Origin: Linnemannia schmuckeri
Taxonomy: Eukaryota; Mortierellomycota; Mortierellomycetes; Mortierellales; Mortierellaceae
Direction: 5' to 3'
DNA: 64,000 bases
Assembly: GCA_029449235.1 (NCBI GenBank)
Contig: JANATG010000003.1
Coordinates: forward strand, 3,162,001-3,226,000
This document shows, one piece after another, positions 55,030 through 64,000 of this stretch. Positions within the stretch are counted from its first letter, which is position 1. Every line of letters begins with the position of its first letter. A model generated the notes under the pieces. The model did not search any database. It had not been told where the DNA came from and saw only the letters and a program-made list of their open reading frames with translations. The translations under genes and the position numbers were made by a program.

Positions 55030-57882
55030 ATGCCTCCACATCCGAATCCGAGCGTCATGGAGCGAGTCCTCAATCTCCCAGAACTAATCTCCGCCATCGG
55101 ATTCAATCTCCCACAAGAAGATCTCTACGCATGCACTCTGGTCAATCACCACTGGCACGACATCCTCATCCCCATCCTTTGGCATACCATCGACGACAAG
55201 ACAGGCTCCTGGTCTGATATCCTGCGATACTACGACGACTATACTTGCCACTATGGGTTCGACAAACAATGGCTCCACGGCATCTTCCGCAAGTACGGAC
55301 ATCATATCCACCACCTCCGTGCTAAATGGGCTGCGATCGTTATTGCTGCGAACGAGAGCGGCGTCTGTACAAACCTTCTCTCGCTCAAAACCAACGGTGT
55401 TGACCGGACAATGACAGATAGACAGGTGAAGAGGAACGCGCAAGGTCCTCCCCCCCATATTATTAGTTGTCTCAATGGAATTTCGCCTATGGACTCTTTA
55501 ATCCTTGGGTTTGGTTCTTCTCAGCCTGCCGCTTATCAACCTCCTTCTTCTTTTGCCTTTGGTACCCCTCTTTCTTCTGCCTTTGGTATCCTTCGTCCTA
55601 CCTTTGGTTCCACTTTTTCGTCCTTTGGGTCATCCCAAACAATCTCAAGCAACTTCCCTTCATCTCCTTCATCTTTCTCCTATCAAGGTTTTGGTTCCTC
55701 TGCACCACCGCCCAGTTCATCCCCACCTCACCCCCCAGCATTCGGATCCACAGGATTTGTTTTCGGCGATCCTGCATACTACCACGTTTTTTCCGTACCT
55801 AGCTTTGCCTCCTCCACCTCCTTTTCTCCTTCTACTTCCTCCTCCTCTTCCTCCTCTTCCTCTCAGCCTACCGCTGCTCCTCCTGGCCCTTATTTTATTA
55901 CTCCACTACCAATATCCGTCTCAGCATCAGCTCAAGCAGCTGTTGCGTCGAGGCCCACTACCGCCACCACCACCCAGTCCGCCTTCACCTACTGTACACC
56001 GCTGACATCAACACCACACATGGTATCACCTCCCTTGTCTCACTTCGCGCCCCAGTCTGCCCGCGAGGCCGCCAAGCGCCGACGAGGCGCCAAACAAGAC
56101 ATTGACTTTTACGTCGGCATCGATCTCTTCCGAAAACAACTCCTCGTCCACCCACAGAACCCACACTCTTCCTACAAACTCATCTCCCCAGCTCTAGCGG
56201 GCGTCTTCAGTATGCCCACCTACCCGTATTTCGCACGTACATCTGCAATTGGGTTTGTGGCTCCTAGTAAGCAGGAGCAGGATTGGGAGGTACAACAGCA
56301 TATCTGGTTACTTGTTCGGGACAATTTGCACACGCTCAGGGGGCTGGAACTTGATGGCGGGGTTGAGGTCAAGTTTCCGATCTGTAAGCAGGATTTTTTT
56401 TATGAGACGCTTGGACAGGCGCAGTATTTGCGAGAGTTGGAGGTTCCTTATGACTGGGTGTCGATCCCGCGGCTTTTGGATACGATACCCAGTCTGTAGA
56501 GACTTGCTTGCCATGGGTTGATGGGTTTCTGTGCGATGACAGGACCGGAGGAGAAGTGGCAGCAGCACCTAAGAGGAAGACGGCCACAACAACAGAGATG
56601 GCCCAATCTCCGTGGATTCAAGTTTGAGCGGGTCCTGGAAAACGATGAACTTCCCTGGTTGCTCAGGTGTTTTCCGAACCTCGAGGACCTAGAAGTGAAA
56701 TGGAACTACCAATATGCTGTTTTTAGTGTACCTCAATCTGTGCAAATGGTCAACACCTCCGAGACCTACAACATCTTGGATCCGTCCACCTGGCTCGACA
56801 TCGATACCATCCTCCTTGAAACGACTCGGCAACAACCTCTCAAACTGAAACGATTCCACCTGAAGTTGTCCCGAAGCGCTGACCCGCTCCTCCCAGTCTT
56901 GCTTCCATATCTCCCATCCCTGACTGAGCTCATCATCCCCCGACTGAGCGTCGACACCGCCCATGCCCTGGCTATCCACTGTCCTGGGTTACAAATTTTT
57001 CGTACTGATCCATCACAACCACAAGCATCCCGCTTTTCGGACAACCGGGAATCGAGTCTCAATATTGCGAGTATCTTGTTGGCAAACTGTCGGAACCTGC
57101 GGGTCTTTGAAGGGTCAACGCATATGATTGAGATCGAAAGTCTGAGAGGACAGGACCCTTGGAGATGTAGTGAGAAGTTGGAGGTGTTGAGAGTTCAGTT
57201 TGGTGGGTTTGTGAAGTTGGATGAAGATGAGCAGCTTATGCTTGAGACTGAATCGCTTGAGTTTCAAGAATTTATTTTTACCGACCGCGACGATCATAAC
57301 GACAACGGCGATAATGACGATATGAGCAACAAGGATGAGAAGACGAAAAAAGAGAATGAGAAGATGGCAGCCCTCAGGGAGAAATACGATCTCTCCAAAT
57401 CCCAACACACTCTCTTCTTCACAACACTCGCGCGACTCCGCAACCTCCGTATCCTCGATCTGGGTCCTGACTCTGAGACCGTTCTCTATAACCCCCGTCC
57501 CTCACCCTCATACACCAATAACTTTACCGATAACCCACAACCACCAGTCGGACAAGAAGAAGATACCAATCACCACGTCATCATCGTTCCCAGCACGCCT
57601 TCGCTCACCCTGGAATATGGCCTCTCCCATCTTCATACCCTGCAGAACCTCCGTGTCCTGAATTTTGAAGCCGTCGACCACCGGCTCGAGAAGAAGGATG
57701 TGATCTGGATGGCAACTCACCTGAAAGGGCTGAGAAATGTGTTTGGTCTGCATTTTGCACTTCCCAAGTCGACGGATTTTGTAAGGTCGTATCGGGCCGA
57801 ATTGGATTATCGAAGGATCATGTTGCGGATGGTGTTTAGCATGCAAAGAGCGAGTGTTCATCATGACGACCAGCGCCTGTAG
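55030..57882 (+). pseudogene. Tandem F-box gene, copy 2, with a single in-frame TAG
   Basis: One frame runs from 55030 (MPPHPNPSVMERVLNLPELI) to 57882, interrupted only by TAG at 56497-56499. Copy 1 has CAG there (VPSLQRL versus IPSL-stop-RL). The F-box is at residues ~15-55 (NLPQEDLYACTLVNHHWHDI). A long Ser/Pro/Phe/Gly linker with FGSS-type repeats (about 55500-55990) is expanded relative to copy 1. The LRR part follows (LEDLEVKWNYQ, LKLKRFHLKLSRSADPLLPV, LTELIIPRL, LRNLRILDLGPDS, LNFEAVDHRLEKKDVIWMAT). With Gln at the TAG it would be about 950 aa. Everything else is preserved, so loss is recent, or readthrough or a sequence error must be considered. Confidence 0.8.
55171..55309 (+). repeat. 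139-bp tract nearly identical to 52025-52163
   Basis: Partner of the tract in copy 1: one mismatch (55197). Its sharp borders suggest gene conversion. Confidence 0.85.
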
Positions 57883-58222
57883 TTTTTTTTATTTTGGAGA
57901 TTTTATCTGGTGGAGAGGAACATCGACGCACTTGACGTGCCGTTCAACCAGATCGTGTTGGCTAGACAAACGCGAGAGCGCCGTGCTCCACGACGCGAGT
58001 ACCCGGTCATAAACAGCGTCGCGCTGTGTGCGTGGCTCAAACGCTTGAGCGCGGTGTTGCAGAATAAACATTTCGTCGTGTTTGTGCAAAGAGAAAAAAA
58101 AAATGCAAAATAAATAATTCAGTCTCTTATCAAATTCTCGTTTGTCGCGATGGGTGCATTTGCAATTGTGTATGTATTGGTACATAAAAAGGAAGTCGAA
58201 AAAAAAAAAAAAAAAAAAAACT
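57883..58222. other. Intergenic with a GC-rich structured segment
   Basis: Bases ~57915-58085 are more GC-rich than the surroundings. They can form hairpins CGACGC/GCGTCG (57991-57996 with 58016-58021) and GCTCAA-ACGC-TTGAGC (58035-58050). A ~20-A run at about 58200 abuts the 3' end of the next gene. No protein or known RNA family was recognised. Confidence 0.4.
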
Positions 58223-59941
58223 CTAACGATCGTACCGACTCCGCCCCATCTGGATGCCACCCTTCTTCAACAGAAACGCCGCCAACGCCTTATGCTGCTC
58301 AGGCTTCCTCACCAAATCCCCCGTCACCATCTTCAAACTCGGCCAATTCTCAACCATCCACTCCAAATCCATCTGCAGCAGATCCTGTAACGTGTTGGAA
58401 AAATCCAACCGTTCCAACTTCTTCAACCCCACCAATTCATCAAGTCCATGCAGGAGCTGGTAGTCCAATGTCCAGTACGGGTGGCGGTATGAATGGGATA
58501 GGTTGATGTAACTCATCCCCCGCCCATAGGCGTAGCAGGGCATCGAGGTGTCGAGTTCTTGAAGCTCTGTCAGTTTGCCGAGGCGCTCAAAGACGTATCG
58601 ACGACTAGATGAGTATTTGGTCCAGTAGGCTGGATCCTTATGGATCTTTTTGTCCACCACCGCCCCGTCGCGATCAGATTCCAGATCCACATGCACCGCC
58701 AATTTTTTGAGTCCATGACAGATCCATGCTTTCCCGCGCCGCATATGTCCGACAGAAAACATTCCCGCCTGCAAGACCTGGAGTTTTGGACATGACTCCA
58801 TGACCTCCTGTAGAAACGCGCTTTGCGCATCAATCCCATCAGGCTCCAACCGCAGATCCTGCAGACACGGAAACTGTCGTCTCAGAGCCTGAGCACCAAG
58901 CGGACCAAACATCGATCCTTGCAACTTGAACTCTTCCAACTGGTTATCGGGCACACAATCGAGAATATGTGCGATACATTCGTCTGAGAACTTGACCAAC
59001 TGTCGACCCGGGATCCCTGTCAAGTCCAGCGCTCGCAGCTTAGGCCACGTAGTCGGCTTAATAAACTGCTTCAAATCCGTAAGTGTCGGTAAAGGCAACG
59101 TCTGGATGGGCAACCGCCCCGCCGCAGGGGACGTCCACGCAATACTCCAAGCTTCGACCAAGTGACTCAAGAACGTGAGCTGGTCAATCACATTGTACCC
59201 ACTAAACTCAACAATCTCCACCTTCCTTCCTTGCGGAGGCCGCTTCTCGAGCTGGAGGAACGATTGACAGTTATCAGGTTTGCCATTGGCCACCATAAAC
59301 GCCACCGCCAACATGCGTAACTCCCTTGCGTCCGCACAGGCCCTCAGGAACCAATGCTTCGCCTCATGGGTGACCGAGATGTGTGTAATGTCCAGGATAT
59401 CCACCCCGCGGTAAAAATCCGGTCGTACAGAAACAGACTGTCCTCCTGTGGCAGGAGGGTCCCGCTTCTTAAGACTCGACAACTCCCTCCAAACCTTCGC
59501 CGATGGTCTTGGCTTAGGATTCCAAAGCGTCCACCGCCTCAACGCCGGATTCTCACGAATGACCACCAAAAGCGCCTCCATCACCTCAGAATCAATCCCC
59601 ACCTGCGTAAACTCATAATCATCATTTTCTCCAGGAATCCTCCTATTAGAGATCGTGATCGAATGCAGGTTCTTGAACCCCAGACGGAGGTATTGTGCCG
59701 ACATAAAAAAGTCGAATTTGAGGTGACCGATAAGATGGATATAACGCTGCACGGCCTCAGGGGTAGGTCGTTTGTTTTCCAAGGGGCAGAGGGTGAGGGT
59801 ATTGTAGAGTAAAGGGGTGAGGATGGTGTGGAAGAAACGACAAGTCTGGAGACAGGAAGTGAAGTCGGGTCCTGGGGGAAGGTAAGATGAGATTCTTCTG
59901 AGGATTTCTGGAATCTCTAATGCCTCATGTCGAGCTGCCAT
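58223..59941 (-). CDS. F-box/LRR-type protein, intact (572 aa)
   Basis: This is a single exon. I chose the ATG at 59941 (MAARHEALEIPEILRRISSY) because the frame upstream translates a purine-rich (on plus) leader into poly-Phe. The F-box is at residues ~6-50 (LEIPEILRRISSYLPPGPD, FTSCLQTCRFFHTILTPLLY). LRR-like segments include YLRLGFKNLHSITISNRRI, LRALDLTGIPGRQL, LEEFKLQGSMFGPLG, CPKLQVLQAGMFSVG and RRGKAWICHGLKKLAVHVDL, ending LERLDFSNTLQDLLQ and LEWMVENWPSLKMVTG. It is the same subfamily as 46736-48826. It is predicted to be an SCF ubiquitin-ligase substrate receptor; target unknown. Confidence 0.85.
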   Translation of the reverse strand: MAARHEALEIPEILRRISSYLPPGPDFTSCLQTCRFFHTILTPLLYNTLTLCPLENKRPTPEAVQRYIHLIGHLKFDFFMSAQYLRLGFKNLHSITISNRRIPGENDDYEFTQVGIDSEVMEALLVVIRENPALRRWTLWNPKPRPSAKVWRELSSLKKRDPPATGGQSVSVRPDFYRGVDILDITHISVTHEAKHWFLRACADARELRMLAVAFMVANGKPDNCQSFLQLEKRPPQGRKVEIVEFSGYNVIDQLTFLSHLVEAWSIAWTSPAAGRLPIQTLPLPTLTDLKQFIKPTTWPKLRALDLTGIPGRQLVKFSDECIAHILDCVPDNQLEEFKLQGSMFGPLGAQALRRQFPCLQDLRLEPDGIDAQSAFLQEVMESCPKLQVLQAGMFSVGHMRRGKAWICHGLKKLAVHVDLESDRDGAVVDKKIHKDPAYWTKYSSSRRYVFERLGKLTELQELDTSMPCYAYGRGMSYINLSHSYRHPYWTLDYQLLHGLDELVGLKKLERLDFSNTLQDLLQMDLEWMVENWPSLKMVTGDLVRKPEQHKALAAFLLKKGGIQMGRSRYDR

Positions 59942-60020
59942 GTTGGTTTTTGAACAAGGGAGATAAGGGGTAATGTATTTTGTAAAAGAATGTGTGTATA
60001 TATGTGTGTATGCGCAGTGT

Positions 60021-60155
60021 AGAAGGTAGAGTAAAAAAAAAAAAAGAAAAAAGAAGAAGGAATGATGATGAAGAAAAAAGAAACAATAAAAAATGATGGA
60101 AACAATAGAAAAAGAAAAAAAGAAAAAAGAAAAAAGAAAAAAAGAAAAAAAGGGG
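60021..60155. repeat. A/G-only tract with (GAAAAAA)n units in F-box promoter/leader
   Basis: About 130 bp of nearly pure purine on the plus strand, with GAAAAAA-like units at 60112-60150. On the coding (minus) strand it is a C+T-rich leader directly upstream of the start at 59941. Confidence 0.7.
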
Positions 60156-60336
60156 TGCGCGTCAACTGAAAATGGTCTCCCCTTAACCACGCGAATAGGA
60201 AACGCACCATCAAACGAATACGACGCATCTCCTGATTTGGATTAGTTGTGAATTGGTGGCAAATTGTGGCTCTCCTCACATGAGAGCACTAGTTGGTGGC
60301 AGCTTCGGTCAAATCGACTCTACCACCGTTAATCGA
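60156..60336. other. Short spacer between FAB1 and the F-box gene
   Basis: The 3' flank of FAB1 and upstream DNA of the next minus-strand gene. Nothing specific was recognised. Confidence 0.4.
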
Positions 60337-63300
60337 CTATGGTATCACAGAGCTAGCCGGTCGAGATGAGTGCCCGCTTCCATCGCGCTCATCCGCCGTC
60401 AAGAGACTAGTGCTGTATCGTGAGTGATGGTGGTGATGCTGATGGTAGTGGATATGGTCACCGTGTCGATGGGCATGCTGCTGAGACATCTCGGACTCTC
60501 CTCCTCGCGACGGCCCTTTACCCTGTCGGCTTGCCTCCTGTCGCTGTTGCTCATACAAGTACTGGTGATGCTGATGCAACTGCATCTGCCCCTGCTTCTG
60601 CTGCATATATCCTTCGGGTCCCCACTCCTTCTGCTGTTGCTGCTGCTGTTGCTGCTGCTGCTGTTGCTCATACTCAAGTTCATTATCCTTAATCGACTGG
60701 TATTGCTGAGATCGCCCAATCGACCGATGCACAGTCGACCCCGCAAAATACGTCTCAATTCCAAACCAACGGTCGGGAACCATATCCAAATGCCGGTGCA
60801 TCGCCGATCGAAAACGCTTCTTATACTGAGCAGGCGAAACAATCGTCGGCTCCTTAGACCCTACTGCATCCTTAACCCAAGACTCCAACTTCTTGTCCCA
60901 CGTAAAAGGTCGAATAAAATCAACAATCCCGACCAATAACTCCTTCTTGTCATCCGCAATCGCCACCAGAAGCGAATAATCCATGATATTGAACCGCTGT
61001 AAGAACTGGGAGTCATTGAACAACGACTGGTGCAACTGCATCTTGGCGTACTCGCGGATAAAGAAGGGTGACTCGGACATGTACTCGATAAAGTTCTCGT
61101 CCAACAAGACCTCGTTCTCCTTTCCTGAAGGTTGCACGAATCGGTTCCTGCGAGATCCTTTCAGGTCGTAGATCTGGAGGTTCTTGCGGTCGTAAAACAG
61201 GTTCTCCATGATAAGCACGTCCATATTCATCGAACGACCTAGCGCTCCATGCTTGTAGCCCACCCGGTAGAATCCGAAAATCTTGGCCAACACCGTTGGT
61301 TGCTAAATACATGATACACATGCACAGGAACATAAGTTAGCAAAGCTAGCAAAGCATATCAATTAAAATTATATCAATTTGTACACAAAGGGACATAAAA
61401 ACACATACCTTGTTGTAGATCGCCTCTTTCATGTACCGGAAGTAATGCGGGGCAAACTTGATGAAAGCCTCCAGTTCGATCTTGGACAGCTGCTTCATAA
61501 TAAACCGATCATCACGGGTCTTCAGGAAGGAAGATCCTGATTTACCGCCCGTCGTGTCCCATTTCATGCATCGTGCCAACGACTGGATGTAGGAGTACTC
61601 ACACCCTGCTGCCTTGCGCAATGCGTGGAACTGTTCCATGTAAAAGATCTTGCAGTACAGCATTGTTGATCCATCCAAAAACGCTATGGGAGAAAAGTGC
61701 ACAAAAAAATGTCAGTAATAAGTCCTTTCGGGAGCAAAAAGAAATCGAAAAATAATTCAAAGGGAGGTTGACTTACGGAATTTCATGTGAGTTCCTGGCT
61801 CGGAGAGTAGCGAGTCGTCAGAGACCTGAATATCTTCATAGATACCCTCGGTTGCAGACGTCAACGACATCAAACTGTTCCCGTTGCTATCGTATGATCC
61901 TGCGGTATGCTCCTCCGCAGGCGTTGCCGTTCCTGATGTCGACATTGGGGCAGTCGCATTGTTGCTATTGTCCGCATCGGTCGAGTCGCCTCTGAAGATT
62001 CCCTTGAGCTTGTCAACATACTGGGGCGAACTCAGCGTCAAGGCGATAATAGAACTGGGCTCATCCTCACGCACAATGATTTGCGAGTAAGAAAACACAT
62101 GCTCAAACGGTTGCCTAATGTAGACCAGCAGTCAAGAGTAAACAACGTCAGAATATGTGCCCTCGACCATTACAGTAAAAGACATCAACACAAATAAACC
62201 ATCAAAAAGACTTACATAGGATACTCCAGAGGTGTGAAGTTGGGCGAGTTGCGATCTTGCCAGAAATTGGACAAGGTCTTCATCAACGATCCACGCTCAA
62301 CACCATCGGCAACCTCACTTAGCTGCTGCAGCTTGGAGGCCGCAGCCAGAGCAGCAGTCAATGTGCCTGTGACACTCATGTTTACCGAAGAAGATTTGAC
62401 AGGTGGTGATCCAACAGTCGACGAAGATGCATTGTGGTTACGAGTGTTTGTTGTGGCGCCTCCTGTCGTGCTCAATGCCTGCTGCTTCTGCTGCTGTTGT
62501 TGTTGCTGGTCCGCAGAATAGTCGTCATCTCCCAGGAACATCATCATAATCGGGTCAACAAAAGAGTCATCACCATTGCCTGATGCCTGACCAGCTCCTG
62601 CACCGCCAACAGCACCGCCAGTATTCCTCATGCTCGCAGTCGCCTCCATGGTCAAAGGGTCCTCACTTCCTAATGCTTCGTCCATTGCGTCAGTCTGGAT
62701 CAACGAGAAAGTGTATCCTCTCCTTGGCTGGTAAAATTCGTCTCCTTCACCCTCCGACTGATAGTCCTCGTCGTCGTCCGACTCTTCCTTGGTCGCCTCG
62801 TTGACACTGGAGAACACCTCGATTGCTGGCAGCTTTGTTTCCGAGGGTCGCTGGATGCGGTTCGATAGTGGGTTAACATAACGTCCTCGAGCATTGCCAT
62901 TGGGTCCTGTAGTGGGCTGAGTCTGAGCACGGTTCCGGTTTCCATGGATAGGCCGACTAGGAGGGTCATTTGACGATAAATTGCTAGTAGGGATAGGAAT
63001 ACCGCCTCCTTGTGCTCGAGCAAGGTACAGGGAACGACGGTTGCTGAGGGATGTTGTTGATGAAAGGTTGTTGGTGGAAGGATATCCCCGCTCATGCGCT
63101 GCTAATGTCGACACTGCGCTGGAGGTGGTCGAACTAAATCCAGACGAGGGCATCTCTGATGGACGGCGAGTGCGTGGCTTGTTGAAGAAGAACGGGTTCT
63201 TGCCGGATGTCGTCGGTGAGCCCGAGCTTGAACCTGGTCTTTCGCTCGTTGGTGTCCTTGCCAGAGGAATAATCATCCGCTCTCCCAGATTCTTCACGGC

Positions 63301-64000
63301 ACCGTGCGGCGCTGCCTGTCCAGAGTGTACAGGCAGAATCGAGACGACCCCCATAGATCCAGCAACTCCTGTGCGGGAGCTCTGCATGTCCTTCCGCTCC
63401 GGGTGCATAAGGCTCATAGGATCAAAAGTAGGCAGGGAGACCATTGACAGTCTACTCGAGACTCTGGTTGTTTGGCGAGAAGAGACAGGGAGGGGAATCC
63501 TTGGAATGACGGGTGCCACCGGTGACTCCTTGAGCTTAGTTTTCTCGTTTAGTTCCTCGTCGGTGACAGTCAAAATGGAGTCGGAAGTCAAGGCCTGTGA
63601 GAGCTTGGGCCTGAACTCTTGCATCAAGTTCATTGACAGTCTACGAGTGACCTTGGGTTCCATGAAGGGGAATGCAATCTGAGAAGTGGCTGTCTGAATG
63701 GCGCTCTCTAGGGCCGCGACATCGCCCTGTTCAACCTTGGGCTTGGCCACATCCAAAGTAGGCGAGCTTCCGAGGTAAGGGAGATCTGATGGTCTAAAGT
63801 CATACGAGTCCTCATAGGGTGACTCGATATTGCCGTCCGAGTCCAGCGTCATTGGCAGGTCGTTCATCAGTCCAGCATGGTGAGCACGATCCGATGCGAC
63901 GGGGAACTCCTTCTCGTCAAACAATCGGCGAAGCTGCGAGGTGGTGCTCCTCCTGAAATCACGGTCTGGGTTGAAGTATTCTCTGGCAAAGTCACCAAAG
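60337..64000 (-). CDS. FAB1: FAB1/PIKfyve 1-phosphatidylinositol-3-phosphate 5-kinase, C-terminal part (5'-truncated by window)
   Basis: The last four exons lie at 64000-62216 (open to the edge), 62114-61777, 61683-61409 and 61302-60337. Joins are GT-AG and in frame (EYPM|QPFEHVF, MKFR/P|FLDGS, YNK|QPTVLAK). The first part is a disordered linker rich in Ser/Pro/Thr with acidic and Gln runs. The kinase domain follows: SFLKTRDDRFIMKQL, HYFRYMKEAIYNK, GFYRVGYKHG, IMENLFYDRK, IYDLKGSRRNRF, FNIMDYSLLVAI, VGIVDFIRPFTWDK. These are the PIPK glycine-rich, DLKGS, DYSLL and IVDF motifs. A His/Gln/Ser-rich tail of about 120 residues follows the kinase, longer than in yeast. The enzyme makes PI(3,5)P2 on vacuole/endosome membranes. 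FYVE and chaperonin-like domains would lie beyond the window. Confidence 0.93.

Noticed and set aside
60424..60939. Plus-strand poly-Leu frame resembling a transmembrane protein
   Set aside because: Antisense shadow of the His/Gln-rich tail and kinase end of FAB1.
1..64000. CRISPR arrays, tRNA and rRNA genes
   Set aside because: No regularly spaced direct repeats with unique spacers, no convincing A/B-box cloverleaf and no rRNA-like sequence were recognised on reading; a covariance-model scan would be decisive.

Overview
The window is eukaryotic and most likely from a Mortierellomycotina fungus (Mortierella/Linnemannia-like). The evidence is many short GT-AG introns, long C+T-rich leaders, low-complexity Q/S/P/H/D-rich tails, a large F-box/LRR family, and conserved fungal genes (RAD16, TFB2, MLH3, CSC1, FAB1). 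The genus is inference; I could not run a similarity search.  Layout. 1-8.5 kb is gene-poor. It holds a Tc1/mariner transposase remnant, inverted-repeat element remnants, a small secreted cysteine-rich protein gene (2789-3133), one copy of a 286-bp dispersed element, a degenerate minisatellite, a doubtful two-exon acidic-protein gene, and a decayed Pho80/Pcl-type cyclin. 8.5-31 kb is the conserved core: a secreted/membrane Kelch-like protein (minus), TFB2 (TFIIH p52), a decayed F-box/LRR gene with many in-frame TAG codons, the 13-exon RAD16 nucleotide-excision-repair ATPase/RING protein, and a CSC1/OSCA-type osmosensitive channel with a very long disordered tail. 31.7-33.5 kb encodes a cysteine-rich single-pass membrane protein. 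34-42 kb is a decay zone: an F-box pseudogene interrupted by the second copy of the dispersed element, a pseudogene of an FAD-dependent monooxygenase, homopolymer and 20-mer repeats, an intact 683-aa F-box protein and another F-box remnant. 43-48.8 kb holds MLH3 tail-to-tail with an intact F-box gene. 49.4-50.9 kb holds two tandem arsenate-reductase (LMW-PTP/ArsC-type) genes, one canonical and one with altered catalytic residues. 51.9-59.9 kb holds three F-box genes: a tandem duplicate pair, each broken by a single different lesion, and an intact one. 60.3-64 kb is the 3' part of FAB1 (PI3P 5-kinase), cut by the window edge.  Functionally the conserved genes do not form a single pathway. RAD16 and TFB2 both serve nucleotide-excision repair, and MLH3 serves mismatch repair/meiotic recombination, but the linkage is probably incidental. 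The accessory theme is birth and death of F-box/LRR genes: eight loci, of which three look intact, three are clearly decayed and two carry a single lesion each. The most unusual items are the F-box locus with ten in-frame TAG codons, the tandem F-box pair with one lesion each plus a sharply bounded near-identical tract, and the canonical/degenerate ArsC pair. No tRNA, rRNA or CRISPR array was seen.
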